A stretch of 64,000 bases of DNA from Microvirga rosea (GCF_020595095.1 NZ_JAJDOP010000008.1:1-64000); one strand, 5' to 3'; shown: positions 46,307 to 56,338, counted from the stretch's first letter. Numbers and translations: made by a program. Notes: generated by a model from the sequence alone, not told the origin.

Positions 46307-49300
46307 CTAAGGCAGGCTGTACTCGACCCAAAGTAGGACGTCCCGCGCGGCGGTCAAGCGATCCGCATCGGTGCCTTTGGCGATTGTCAGAAGCGCAGGG
46401 CGCGCCGGCGAACCTCCCACCGCTGCATTGAGTGGCTGCACGTTCGCCGGATTTCCATCGCTGAGCACACCCACGTTGGACATCGCTAGTCCGTCGTCGA
46501 TCTCGAATGACGTCGCCGCAGCGCTGCCGAAGCGTAGTTTGGCGCTGAATTTGCCGCCTGCCACACCTGGTACCACAACCGCGAGGTTCGTGATTGCCGC
46601 ATCGGTGGGCAGAGCCAGCCGGCCCAGGTCGAAACGGATCTTGCCGTGTGGCTCGGTGGCCTTGAGCAGAGTCTTAAGACCTGTCGAGTCGACGGCGAGC
46701 GCGGAGACGAATACGGAACGACTGGCGGGTTGCGGTGCCAGCGCTGCCGCGGATGGTACCTCGTAGGCCGCTTGAACGTCGAGCGTAATCCGGACGTCGG
46801 TGACGCGGTTCAGGCTGATGGCATTTGCGGCCTTTGGGAGATCAAGGATCCAGGTAGTAGTGAACGCCGCACCCTCGAACGGCAACAAATGCTCTCCTGG
46901 TAGGCCGTGCAAGGCCAAGTCAGTACGCAACCGAAACTCGCTGACGGGATATGCATCCGCGAAGCGAAGCAGCGGAACCCGCGAAGCTGCGGGTTCCCGC
47001 CGGAGCAATGAGAAGCCGCTGTTGGTGAGGATGCCCCGCGCCGGTGCTGCTGTGCCCGGTGCGTCCACGCGTACGTCCACCGCTCGGATCCGGTGTGCAA
47101 AGGTTCCGGGATGTGCCGCCATCAAGTCGTCATCGGTAAGGGTGAAGGTGCACGTCCCGCTGTTCTTCAACTGCCCGAAGGCGAGCGGCAGGTCGCGAGC
47201 GAGGGAGTAGGTGACTGTCAGGGGCACGGTTACGCGGGCAGCCGCTAGACGCAAGGCTTCCAGTTCGGCTAAGTCGAGCGCCAAGCGGTCCACCCCACCG
47301 ACGTCGCGCATTCTCGGGTCGAAGTAGCCGATCCGAATGACTCGGATTGGCGTGGCCAGACGGTAAGCGAGAGCTCTCTCCGCAAACCACGCTGCTTGGC
47401 CGGCCAAGTCGAGGTAGCGATGCAGAGAGCGGCGCGCAACGCCAGCGAGCGCTTGCCAGAAGTCGCGGTTGAGGAAACGTTCGTTCTGATAGGTGATCAG
47501 GTCCCGAGCATAGGCGAGATCGGTCGTGGCTATTTCCCCCTGCAGATTGGCGATGGTCACGTTGCGCTCCTGCACTCGAACCGCCGCATGGGCTGCCGGC
47601 AATGCTTCGTTCTTGAGCGCCGTCAGTTCGCTCTCGCGCTTCGTGGCAGCATCGGCCATGCCTTGCAACGTGGTCGTGCTGAGCACTGCGAAGGCCGCAA
47701 ATCCGCCGACCACGCCGAGACCACCCATGGCACTGCCCAGGCCGACACTCTCGGAACCGGCCGCCGCGCCCCCTGCACCCTGTGCTCCGAGGCCCAGAGC
47801 TTCACCAACGCCACTAGTGCTGAGCGATGTCCATCCCTCCGAGGCACCTTTTCCGATATCCACTATCGAGCTGATGCTCGACTTCATGCCGTTGAAATAG
47901 GTCTCAAACTGATTGAACAAGGAGTTGGCGTCATCGATCTCCGCTTGCTTCGCGGTGATGAGTTTCTCAACATCGGTTACGAGCTTCTTGGCAACAACCG
48001 CGCCTGCCTTGGCGATCTCGACCTGTTCGGCGGCAATTGCCACCGTGGTCCGGGCCTTGCGCTCCTGCGCCTTGGCCGCCAGAAGGTCGAGATCCAACTG
48101 CTCGATCCGTCCGAGATAGGCCAGATAGTCGTTCTGGGCGGATTTCGCGCTTGTCGCCCAGCGTTGGGCGGCGTTGACCAGGGTGTCATAGCTTAGCGTT
48201 GGTACCGCGTCGTCGCTATAACCATAGAAGTTGAGGCCAGCCTCGAGTTGGTGGAGTGCGAGGCGAGCTCGATCGATTTGGTTGCGCACCCGTGGGTTCT
48301 CGACCAATCCGAACCACGGCAGCTTAAATTGCAAGGGAAGGTAAGCGCTGGTCCCGGGGTCTTCGCCGTGCAAGAAGATCACGGCCTTGTACAGTTCGCG
48401 AGCACGCTCCAGGCTCGCCGCGTCATCAGTGCGGTATAGCGCCTCCGCCCAGGTCAGAAGCGCGTCGGCTTGCGCTATCCGTGCATAGCGCTCCTCGAGT
48501 GGGTGCAGTAGGGGCGTGTCTGGTTTGAGCACGTCGTAGCCGTTGCGCACTTGGGGGGTAAGTGAAAACGGCCCGTCTAGACGCCGTTCTTCATCATACA
48601 CCAAACGGGCCGTGTAAGGACGGTCACCTAACAGATCATTCCAGCGCAGGCGACCAGCGACCACTCGTCTGTGTATGACGAGAGAATCGGGGTGTTTCAC
48701 CATGCCGGCCGGCGTACCGAGCATGCCAATACCAATGTAGAACCCGGTCATCCCGGCTAGCACATCCACGGTTCCCGCCAAGTCGCCTAGTCCTGCGCGA
48801 ATGATAGCGCGGAACATCGGCAGCAGGAAACGCAGCTGGTAGGTGCGCAAACGCGTGGCCTGATCACGCGCGATCCGAAAATGCACTACGTCGAGCCAGA
48901 GATCCGTGGGCTGAGCTAGTTCGAAGAAGCGCTCGAAGCCGTCTGGAGAGTATGGGCCGCGTGTTCCCGTGAGCTCAATGATGTTGGACACCTTGAGCTT
49001 GCGGCGGCGGGCGAGGCTCAGGGGGCGTGGGAAGTTCCCAACGCTCATTTCCGGCTCCCAGTCCTCGCCAGGCTTCGGGCTAGGGGAGGCGGCGTTCAGC
49101 AAATGCTCGGCCTCGTCCGCCAGTCGCGCGGCGGTGGCGAACTGACTTCTATCAATGGCTTGGACGAGCTCGAGCAACTTGGCGTCCGCGGCGCCGTACG
49201 CCAGCAGGAAGCTTGCTGAGCGGTGAACCTCATCCATTGTACCGAAGTAGCCATTGTAAGGCGTAAGGCTCTGAGTGCCGGGTAGTGCCTTGTGATACTC

Positions 49301-50626
49301 GAGAAACTTCTTACGCCCTTCTGTGAGCCATGCGCCGGCCAATGTGCCGATCACCTGGGTGCGAAGTGCAAACAGATTCTCTGCGAAGAACGGCTGCTGG
49401 CGCGCGAGCCACTCGTCGAAGCGCAGGAAGAACGGGGCCGAGCCTATCACCTCACTCCACAGAATCGGCTTGCCTTCGACGCCCGGCAGCTGTGGTTCGA
49501 TGATGCTCTCGGGAGGCTCCACAGGTCCTTGTGCCGTGTCGCTGAGGATCCTAGACAGTGTGTGGATGTTGAGTTTCACTGGTGTGGAGGTGACGCTGTC
49601 GGGCTCCGTGAGGGGCAGACGGTACCTGTTGGCGAAGTCTTGGACCGTGACCGGCGCGAGCGCGAGCAATGCGTCCAGATACTCTCGGTCGGTGCGCGTC
49701 CCTTGAACAGCCAGTGTACCGGCCGCGACCCCGAACCCGAAACCAGAGCCTGTATTTGCGGTGAGGATTGATGTGACTATCGGCACCAGCAGCCGATTGA
49801 GGGGTACCTCGGTCCGGTTGACGGTCCGGAAATCCTGCTTGAAGCGATGCTCGAGCTGACGCTCGACAATATCCGGAAACGTCTTCGGATCCGCTCCGAA
49901 ACCGAGCTTCTGTTGATGTGCGAAGAGCACGAAGACCGAGCGTAAGTAGTCCCGGTAGGACTGGTCATCGGGCAGTGCCCAAGGGAAGATTCCCCAGCCC
50001 AGGCCAGGCTTGATGAAATTATCGACATCCCACAACGGTTTGGGTTTCAGGTCCACCTGCGGCAGATCACGAAACTTCACGATCCTTACTTCCCCAGCGC
50101 GCAGGGCTACCGGATCCAGCAGGAGCATGGTGGGTGCTTCTTCTTCAGCCTCAGCTCTCTGAAGGCTCTGGTCCAGCTCCGAAAGGAGACGTGCTCGCTC
50201 CCCGGCCGTCAGGAGGCGGGCGGCGCTGTCCGCCGTCGGAACTGCAAGATCATTGGCGAGGTCGTCCGCGCGCACACGTCTCGTGGCGACGAGTTGATCG
50301 GCGAGCAGCATGAGGCGATCAGAGGCGAGTTCTGAAGCCGGTGTCACCTCCAGAATAGCTGGCGTTTCGCCGTCCAATTCGGCACGGGACACTTCAATGC
50401 CCTCACCTGGCCCGCCTGCCAGCCGAACCAGCAGCCGCTGCCGCCAAAGGTCGTGTGGCAGGTCGAGAATGGCGATGCCGTTGATTCCAGTCAGTACCTG
50501 CGCAACGACATCGGAGCACTTCGGAGCAAGCGTTATCGCCTCAACCCTGACGTCAGCAAGCGGTGTTCTCGTGGCGGCATGAACGGTCTGTACCTGAATC
50601 CTCAACGGCTTGGCATCGTTCAGCAT
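46307..50626 (-). CDS. Large orphan protein with Tc-toxin A (TcA) pore and TcB-binding regions
   Basis: 1439 aa, no signal peptide. Residues 1-95 look like a transthyretin-type beta sandwich (TRTPLADVRVEAITLAP, GINGIAILDLP). Residues 100-800 are mostly helical and unrecognised. About 815-930 and 985-1045 are long coiled coils (AQERKARTTVAIAAEQVEIA) flanking a Gly/Ala-rich hydrophobic stretch at 934-985, as in the TcA pore domain. About 1049-1285 resembles the TcA TcB-binding domain: YLDLAGQAAWFAERALAYRL, then a GYFDPR motif, HLLPFEGAAFTTTWILDLPK and VTDVRITLDVQAAYE. A beta-rich tail follows. Classical TcA proteins are about 2500 aa and come with TcB/TcC; none is encoded here. Function is inferred from resemblance only. 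Confidence 0.75.
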   Translation of the reverse strand: MLNDAKPLRIQVQTVHAATRTPLADVRVEAITLAPKCSDVVAQVLTGINGIAILDLPHDLWRQRLLVRLAGGPGEGIEVSRAELDGETPAILEVTPASELASDRLMLLADQLVATRRVRADDLANDLAVPTADSAARLLTAGERARLLSELDQSLQRAEAEEEAPTMLLLDPVALRAGEVRIVKFRDLPQVDLKPKPLWDVDNFIKPGLGWGIFPWALPDDQSYRDYLRSVFVLFAHQQKLGFGADPKTFPDIVERQLEHRFKQDFRTVNRTEVPLNRLLVPIVTSILTANTGSGFGFGVAAGTLAVQGTRTDREYLDALLALAPVTVQDFANRYRLPLTEPDSVTSTPVKLNIHTLSRILSDTAQGPVEPPESIIEPQLPGVEGKPILWSEVIGSAPFFLRFDEWLARQQPFFAENLFALRTQVIGTLAGAWLTEGRKKFLEYHKALPGTQSLTPYNGYFGTMDEVHRSASFLLAYGAADAKLLELVQAIDRSQFATAARLADEAEHLLNAASPSPKPGEDWEPEMSVGNFPRPLSLARRRKLKVSNIIELTGTRGPYSPDGFERFFELAQPTDLWLDVVHFRIARDQATRLRTYQLRFLLPMFRAIIRAGLGDLAGTVDVLAGMTGFYIGIGMLGTPAGMVKHPDSLVIHRRVVAGRLRWNDLLGDRPYTARLVYDEERRLDGPFSLTPQVRNGYDVLKPDTPLLHPLEERYARIAQADALLTWAEALYRTDDAASLERARELYKAVIFLHGEDPGTSAYLPLQFKLPWFGLVENPRVRNQIDRARLALHQLEAGLNFYGYSDDAVPTLSYDTLVNAAQRWATSAKSAQNDYLAYLGRIEQLDLDLLAAKAQERKARTTVAIAAEQVEIAKAGAVVAKKLVTDVEKLITAKQAEIDDANSLFNQFETYFNGMKSSISSIVDIGKGASEGWTSLSTSGVGEALGLGAQGAGGAAAGSESVGLGSAMGGLGVVGGFAAFAVLSTTTLQGMADAATKRESELTALKNEALPAAHAAVRVQERNVTIANLQGEIATTDLAYARDLITYQNERFLNRDFWQALAGVARRSLHRYLDLAGQAAWFAERALAYRLATPIRVIRIGYFDPRMRDVGGVDRLALDLAELEALRLAAARVTVPLTVTYSLARDLPLAFGQLKNSGTCTFTLTDDDLMAAHPGTFAHRIRAVDVRVDAPGTAAPARGILTNSGFSLLRREPAASRVPLLRFADAYPVSEFRLRTDLALHGLPGEHLLPFEGAAFTTTWILDLPKAANAISLNRVTDVRITLDVQAAYEVPSAAALAPQPASRSVFVSALAVDSTGLKTLLKATEPHGKIRFDLGRLALPTDAAITNLAVVVPGVAGGKFSAKLRFGSAAATSFEIDDGLAMSNVGVLSDGNPANVQPLNAAVGGSPARPALLTIAKGTDADRLTAARDVLLWVEYSLP

Positions 50627-51523
50627 CGCACTTATCTCCCTCTCATGTGCGCCTTGCGCAGGTCGGGCAGGTTCGAGCCAACTTTGTCATGGGACTTTTA
50701 CGGAGTGGAGGACCATATCCGAGGTACATGTCGCCGGCATGCTCGGAGCAGCTTTCCCAGACATCCGGCACGTGGTCATGCGGGTGCAACGACCATCCCC
50801 TGCACGGACGGCTTTCATGAGCCGTTGGGTGCTGAGTTTATTTATATTGGAGCTGATGAGTATCGGGTAAAACCCTGAGAGCTGGACGGACGATCCTCGC
50901 ACCGAAAACGGAAAGGGCCGAAGTACGTCAAACCGGGAAGCTCTCATGCAGCAAAGAGCGTCGGCTTAACGCACGTGATGCGGCTAGGCTCTGAAACAAT
51001 GCCAAATCAGCTCGGGTTTCACGCAATCGGCTCTCTGGAAGTCTTGCGGATGCCATTTCTGACAGAAAAGAGTGCCTGCAGCCCACAACGAATGACGCTC
51101 CGACAGCATTCATTCAAAGTCTTTCAACTCTTATGAAGCTCGTCGACACGGCCCGCCACTGTACCTCGAATGGCCAAAAGGCCTTACGGATCGAAGATCA
51201 TGGCAACCGCAACAGGCAGCGCTTTGCAGGCATCCTCCGCTTTCCGGGCGATATCCTAGCGGATTGGGTTTCTCTCGCGTAGCCTCGTCCCCATCGATAT
51301 CGGCAGCCTGATCGGGATCAGGGTACCATCTTGGTCACCCACAAGGCCGTCTTCTCCCATGACGACATTCGCAATGAACTCTGGACAACCCATGGCACGA
51401 AGGGCGAGCCGATGTTCGTGCTGCGCGATGGCATGTCGGGCACGGAGACCTATTGAGGTTGGCGGACAAGTCCCTTCTTCTATGCCTAAGCGTCGGAAGA
51501 GGAGACAGCACGCTTCCCATTGC
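50627..51523. other. Intergenic stretch with one possible gene-end fragment
   Basis: This is 897 bp upstream of the TcA-like gene. A plus-strand frame near 51320-51456 ends in VFSHDDIRNELWTTHGTKGE and GMSGTETY before a TGA and looks like the tail of a lost gene, but I cannot name it. Nothing else is supported. Confidence 0.4.
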
Positions 51524-52417
51524 TCATCGCTGCCAATTGACGACCGCTACTCCGACCAAAGCCATCGCTCCTCCAATGGCGCCGAGCAGTGTTGGCACCT
51601 CACCGAGCCATACGAACCCGAGCAGCGTAGCGACCGGAGGTACGCAGTACATGAAGTTCGACGCGCGGCTGGCTGGCAGTCGCGACAGAGCGACAGCCCA
51701 AGTTCCATAGGCGATGAGGCTCGGAACCAGACCGAGATAGATTACGGCTTGGATCCCCGAAGACGGCGCCTCAAGAAATTGGCTTGTGCCGGTTGGAAGC
51801 CAGGGAGCGAGAACGAGCGCCCCAAGTACCATGTTCCAGGCTGAGACCGTCAGCGGCCTATGCCTCGCGAAGAGTGGCTTCTGTACGACTGTGGTCACGG
51901 ATGTACAGAGAGCGGCGCCGAGGATGAGCAGCGCTCCGGTGTCGAGACGCATGCCACCGCCCTCGCCAAGCGCGATTAGGCCGATGCCAGCAAACGAGAG
52001 ACCCGTTCCAGCCCAAGCCAATACGTTGAAGCGCTCACCCAGCACAAGCATTGCGAGGCCGGCCGTGATGATCGGGTTCGTATTGATGATGAAGCTTGCT
52101 GCTCCGGCCGAGACAGTCATCTCTCCCATGTTAAGAAGGGCCGTGTAGAGCCCGACGAACAGGACACCGCCAACCGCAAGCCGAAGGAAGTCCGCAAGCG
52201 TTGGCCATGCTGGGCGTACGATACAAAGAAACAATGCTGCCGGAATGGCTGCAATCGCGAACCGCAGTGCACCAAGCTCGATTGGACCGAAAGCTTGTAG
52301 TCCCGCCCGGATGGCCGGGAAAGCTGAAGCCCAGGCGAGGATTGTGACGATGACGGCGGTGGTGGTCACACCGTCGAAACGTTTGCTCTCGGAAAGATGG
52401 ACGGTACCGATGCTCAC
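51524..52417 (-). CDS. EamA-family (DMT) transporter
   Basis: The 297-aa membrane protein has ten predicted helices in two EamA repeats (AWASAFPAIRAGLQAFGPIE in the first; FIINTNPIITAGLAMLVLGE at the repeat end). These proteins export amino acids or other metabolites. It is divergent from a LysR gene that probably controls it. Confidence 0.9.
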   Translation of the reverse strand: MSIGTVHLSESKRFDGVTTTAVIVTILAWASAFPAIRAGLQAFGPIELGALRFAIAAIPAALFLCIVRPAWPTLADFLRLAVGGVLFVGLYTALLNMGEMTVSAGAASFIINTNPIITAGLAMLVLGERFNVLAWAGTGLSFAGIGLIALGEGGGMRLDTGALLILGAALCTSVTTVVQKPLFARHRPLTVSAWNMVLGALVLAPWLPTGTSQFLEAPSSGIQAVIYLGLVPSLIAYGTWAVALSRLPASRASNFMYCVPPVATLLGFVWLGEVPTLLGAIGGAMALVGVAVVNWQR

Positions 52418-52471
52418 GGCAAAAACTCATGAATGGAATTGGCAGGACTGATAATTCTGCGATCTGATCTG

Positions 52472-52488
52472 ATTGACAATCGAACAAT
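52472..52488. promoter_or_regulatory. Candidate LysR site in the EamA/LysR divergent gap
   Basis: ATTG-N9-CAAT (52472-52488) contains a T-N11-A core and overlaps a TTGACA (52473-52478). It lies in the 90-bp gap between the divergent genes. Confidence 0.4.
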
Positions 52489-52507
52489 TCGAGGGTCAGC
52501 TGTGAGC

Positions 52508-53428
52508 ATGGATCACAGTTTAACAATGTTGCCACCCCTCGATGCCCTGCGCGCCTTCGAGGCGGCCGCGCGCCTCGGCAGTTTTTCGGCGGCGGCAAAC
52601 GATCTCAACCTTACGCACGGCGCTATCAGTCGACAGGTAGCCAAGCTCGAACATTGGCTCGGTGAGAGGCTGTTCGACCGGCAGGCCCGGGGCGTCGCCT
52701 TGACCCCACAGGGGCAGCGCCTGCATCAGCGTACGAGCGAGGCATTTGCCCTGATTGCAAACAGCTCCGATCGTTGGATCGAACGGCGTGGGGCGTCTAT
52801 TGTCCGCCTGACCTCGATCCCGTCGGTGAGCAGCCTCTGGCTGATGCCGCGCCTGCAAGCGTTCGAAGCAGGCGATCCGGTTCTAAGGATCGAGTTCGTA
52901 GTGGAGCATCGCAATCTTGATCTTGAAGCCGAGGGGATTGATCTGGCGATCCGCTGTGGTCGCGGGAGCCTGCCTGGACGTGTTTCCATTCGTTTGTTCG
53001 AGGAGCAGTGCTTTCCAATTGCATCACCTGCGCTTGCAGCGTCGCTTGGATCCGGCGCTCCGGAGCGAATTCTCAATTATCCCCTCGTGCACGATTCCGA
53101 CGCATCGGGATGGCGTGCCTGGTTTGCCGCACAGGGAATGGACTATCGCCCTCGCCCGCAGGATCGCCGTTTCGAGGACTACAACCTTGTGCTCGACGCT
53201 GCAGCCCATGGGCTCGGCATTGCTTTGGCCCGTCCTCCTCTGGCCGGCGGCGCTCTGCGCAACGGCCGTATCGTCAGGGTCGACCCGCGAACCGTGCTCA
53301 ATCCAGTGTCATACTGGCTGGACAGAACCCCAAGCCAATTGCGGCCGTCTGCAGCGGAACTTGCCCGACGGATCATGGCCGAGGCGGGCTTGACCGCCCC
53401 TGCGGCCGAGACATTCCTGAAAACGTAG
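52508..53428 (+). CDS. LysR-family regulator, GcvA type
   Basis: Regulator of 306 aa from MDHSLTMLPPLDALRAFEAA, followed by LGSFSAAANDLNLTHGAISR (HTH) and GERLFDRQARGVALTPQGQR. The GcvA subgroup is characterised by this PLDALRAFEAAARLGSF start. The frame is open to 52433, but the extra part overlaps the operator. It is divergent from the EamA gene. Confidence 0.9.
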   Translation: MDHSLTMLPPLDALRAFEAAARLGSFSAAANDLNLTHGAISRQVAKLEHWLGERLFDRQARGVALTPQGQRLHQRTSEAFALIANSSDRWIERRGASIVRLTSIPSVSSLWLMPRLQAFEAGDPVLRIEFVVEHRNLDLEAEGIDLAIRCGRGSLPGRVSIRLFEEQCFPIASPALAASLGSGAPERILNYPLVHDSDASGWRAWFAAQGMDYRPRPQDRRFEDYNLVLDAAAHGLGIALARPPLAGGALRNGRIVRVDPRTVLNPVSYWLDRTPSQLRPSAAELARRIMAEAGLTAPAAETFLKT

Positions 53429-53485
53429 AATATGCTGCACAGCACAATCAGGGCAGGCACTCGCGTGGCGTGAATTTCACCCACT

Positions 53486-54214
53486 GTGGTTCTGCCATCA
53501 GCGTGGTCCCACTATGAACACCAACTTGGCCTTGAGGGTCAGCCCATGCTGACCCACACGGGACAGGGCATCCCCGGTGATCCACTGAACGTCGGCCTTG
53601 TCGGCTCCCAGGAGGATATCGTGCGAGCCATGCACCTTGCCGGCTGGCATCCGGCGGACTCGATCACACTCCAGACCAGCCTTGAGATCATCGATAGCGT
53701 GGTTCTCGACCGGCCTGATCCGGATGCACCGGTAAGCTCCTTATTCTACGAGGGACGACGGGAGGATCTTGCTTTCGAGAAGCCGGTGGGTTCGAGCGCG
53801 GACCGTCGGCATCACGTACGGCTCTGGAGGGTTCTGGCGCGTGGGCAAGAAGGCCGCCCCGTATGGCTCGGGTCGGCGACCTTCGACCGGGGCGTGGGCC
53901 TGAGTCGATACACGGGCCAGGTCACCCATCATATTGCCCCGAACATCGATGCGGAGCGTGACGGCTTGGTCGCTGATCTCATGCAGGCCGGAATGGTCGA
54001 GGTGCGCTATCAGGTGTCAGGCATTGGACCGACATTGCGTGGGCGCAACGGCGAAGGTGACCTTTACTTCACTGATGGGGAGATCTGGATGGCTGTGCTC
54101 TCCGCCGCCGGGCAGAGGCGCTTGCAGCCACCTGTCACCTTGCCCAACCCCACACTCATTGCGGCGAAGGAAGAGATCTGGAAGGCAGTTCTGGGCTCAT
54201 GGCCGCAGCAATGA
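53486..54214 (+). CDS. LssY C-terminal domain protein, lacking the membrane part
   Basis: The 242-aa protein matches the LssY_C domain (GIPGDPLNVGLVGSQEDIVR, FYEGRREDLAFEKPVG, GRNGEGDLYFTDGEI). In LssY the domain follows a PAP2-type membrane phosphatase, and stand-alone versions usually have an N-terminal membrane helix or signal. Here translation starts at GTG 53486 with no helix, after an in-frame stop, so it may be 5'-truncated. Function is not established. Confidence 0.7.
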   Translation: MVLPSAWSHYEHQLGLEGQPMLTHTGQGIPGDPLNVGLVGSQEDIVRAMHLAGWHPADSITLQTSLEIIDSVVLDRPDPDAPVSSLFYEGRREDLAFEKPVGSSADRRHHVRLWRVLARGQEGRPVWLGSATFDRGVGLSRYTGQVTHHIAPNIDAERDGLVADLMQAGMVEVRYQVSGIGPTLRGRNGEGDLYFTDGEIWMAVLSAAGQRRLQPPVTLPNPTLIAAKEEIWKAVLGSWPQQ

Positions 54215-54431
54215 GAGGGACCCGCGCTGGGAAGTTGAGACGCTGTCCTCATTATGGATCACCTGGGTCGCACCGTAGGTCTTGCGAACATCGACAATCT
54301 GGAGTGAGCCATAGCAGCTGCCCTTAGCTGTCGCGACAGCACATCGAGCCATCGTAAGGCCCATTCGCTACGGTAATGCAAACGCCGCTGGTTTGAGTGG
54401 AAGGCAAGCTTCGGAAGCAGCCTGCCGTGAA

Positions 54432-55244
54432 CTATCCCTTGACGGCTCCCATAGTCAGACCGCTCACGACGTAACGCTGGAAGATCATCGTCAGAACAAG
54501 AGCGGGCGCCATGATCGCAACGGAGGCCGCCATGACGCCGCCCCAGTCGATATCGGCATAGGAGAGGAAATTGAAAACGGCGATCGGTAGCGTCCTCGTC
54601 CTCTCCATGCTGAGCACCTGAGAAAAGAGGAAGTTGTTCCACGAAAAGATGAATGCCAGGGTCGTGGCAGTGATGATGCCGGGTCCGGACAGGGGAAGAA
54701 TGATCCGAAGGAAGATGTAGTTTCGCGAAGCCCCGTCAACCATCGCTGATTCCTCAAGCTCTATGGGAATGGTCTCAAAGTAGCTCGACATGATCCAGAC
54801 CACGATGGGCAGCGTGATCAGGACATGGCTCAACACGAGTGCCACGTAGGTGTCCATGAGGCCGAGGCGGGAGAAGATAATGTACCAGGGCATCAGGAAA
54901 GAGATGCCAGGCATCAGTCGCGCCAGTAGGATCACCAGCGCGAGCCGCCGCTGCGAAAAACGGGCGATGGAATAGGCCGCCGGAAGACCAAGCAAGAGTG
55001 ACACGCCCACGGCGAAAGCCGCCACGACAGTCGAATTGATGAAGTAGCGAATAAAATCCTGCTCTCCGAAGACCTTATAATAGTTCTGGAATGTCGGACT
55101 GAAGACGAACTTGGGCGGCCAGGCGACGATATCCACTTGTGTCTTCAGCGAGGAGATCAGCATCCAAAGGAAAGGCATCAGGACAATCGCCGCCAGCAGA
55201 ACGACCGCCCCGTAAAACAGAATCTTGTATCCAACTTTTAACAT
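54432..55244 (-). CDS. Sugar ABC transporter permease, MalG type
   Basis: Permease of 270 aa from MLKVGYKILFYGAVVLLAAI with six helices and EAA loop EESAMVDGASRNYIFLRIIL. C-terminus GLTMGAVKG is typical of the CUT1 family. It is the last gene of an SBP-permease-permease operon. No ATPase gene is in the operon, so a shared or distant MsmK-like ATPase is needed. Confidence 0.92.
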   Translation of the reverse strand: MLKVGYKILFYGAVVLLAAIVLMPFLWMLISSLKTQVDIVAWPPKFVFSPTFQNYYKVFGEQDFIRYFINSTVVAAFAVGVSLLLGLPAAYSIARFSQRRLALVILLARLMPGISFLMPWYIIFSRLGLMDTYVALVLSHVLITLPIVVWIMSSYFETIPIELEESAMVDGASRNYIFLRIILPLSGPGIITATTLAFIFSWNNFLFSQVLSMERTRTLPIAVFNFLSYADIDWGGVMAASVAIMAPALVLTMIFQRYVVSGLTMGAVKG

Positions 55245-55276
55245 GATCGATTCCTGTCTCACTCTGGATCCGCCGT

Positions 55277-56155
55277 TCAGGCGGCCCTTCGTTTGCTCAG
55301 CCGTGTGATCGCTACGCTGCATGCAAGAACGATGAGAAAAAGCACCACCAGGATAACGGCGGCCTGTCCCATGCGAAAATACTCGAAGCTGTACTTGTAA
55401 CCAATGAGGTTGAGCGTTTCCGAGGCATAGCCCGGGCCCCCGCCTGTCATCGCGAAAATGATGTCGAAGGTCTTGAGGGCATCAATCAGGCGCAGAATGA
55501 CGGCCGTGACAATGACCGGCATCACCATCGGGATCGTAATGAGCCGAATAATCTGCCATTCGCTTGCGCCGTCGATCCTGGCGGCCTCTGCCGGCTCGTC
55601 GGAAAGGGCCGCCAGGCCAGCGAGCACGATCAGCGTAATCATGGGCGTCCATTGCCACACGTCGACGATCACGAGGGAGAGCAGCACAGTGCTTGCATCG
55701 GAAATCCAGGAGCTAGCCGGCAGCCCGAGCGATTCCAGAACGTAATTGGCTAACCCGATCGTCGGATCGTAGAAAAGGTTGAACACAATTCCTACTGCGA
55801 CTGGGGTCGCGACCAGAGGTAGAAGAAGAAGCAGCTTTACCAAATTCCTGCCGACGAAGGCGCGGTCCAGTAACAGAGCGGCTGCCACCCCGAGCACGGC
55901 TTCCGCCGCCACGGCCGATATGGTGAAAACCATGGTGCGCCACAGCGCTTGCAGAAAGCGCGGCTCGATCAATACCTGACCGAAATTTTCGAGGCCGACG
56001 AATGATGGTGCATTACCTGATGTCAGTGTCCAGTTCGTCAGGCTGATATAGGTGGTGTAGAGAACCGGAAAGACCATCAGTAGCGCGACGAACAGGATCG
56101 CCGGCAGGGGATAGATCCAACGGATATTGCTGTCCGCGTAGCTATTATGGGTCAT
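55277..56155 (-). CDS. Sugar ABC transporter permease, MalF type
   Basis: The 292-aa permease has helix ILFVALLMVFPVLYTTYISL, EAA loop EAARIDGASEWQIIRLITIP and the CUT1 segment TGGGPGYASETLNLIGYKYS. It forms the heterodimer with the MalG-type gene 32 bp downstream. Its start lies 183 bp after the binding-protein stop, across the homopolymer block. Confidence 0.92.
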   Translation of the reverse strand: MTHNSYADSNIRWIYPLPAILFVALLMVFPVLYTTYISLTNWTLTSGNAPSFVGLENFGQVLIEPRFLQALWRTMVFTISAVAAEAVLGVAAALLLDRAFVGRNLVKLLLLLPLVATPVAVGIVFNLFYDPTIGLANYVLESLGLPASSWISDASTVLLSLVIVDVWQWTPMITLIVLAGLAALSDEPAEAARIDGASEWQIIRLITIPMVMPVIVTAVILRLIDALKTFDIIFAMTGGGPGYASETLNLIGYKYSFEYFRMGQAAVILVVLFLIVLACSVAITRLSKRRAA

Positions 56156-56283
56156 GGACTCTCGACAGATTCAAGCGCCGGATGCTCTGGATACTTCAAG
56201 TCAGTGCCGCGCCCCCCACGGGCGGCCCGGCCCACCCGGATCCATAAAGTCCCGACGCCCCCGGGGTCGGCGGCTGTTCTTAT

Positions 56284-56334
56284 CACTCCCCCCCCGCGCC
56301 CCCGGCCGGGGGGGGCCCCCCCCCCCACTCCGGG
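56284..56334. repeat. Extreme G/C homopolymer block
   Basis: Runs of 8 C (56288-56295), 5 C, 8 G (56308-56315) and 11 C (56316-56326) follow each other between the binding-protein stop and the MalF-type start, inside a 120-bp stretch that is almost all G and C. Nothing similar occurs elsewhere in the window. It could be a base-call or assembly fault at a strong hairpin, or a true structure. Confidence 0.7.
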
Positions 56335-56338
56335 ATAC

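Noticed and set aside
54327-54340. GCTGTCGCGACAGC palindrome downstream of the LssY_C gene
   Set aside because: It has no loop and no T-tract and lies far from any start. A 14-bp GC-rich palindrome can occur by chance.
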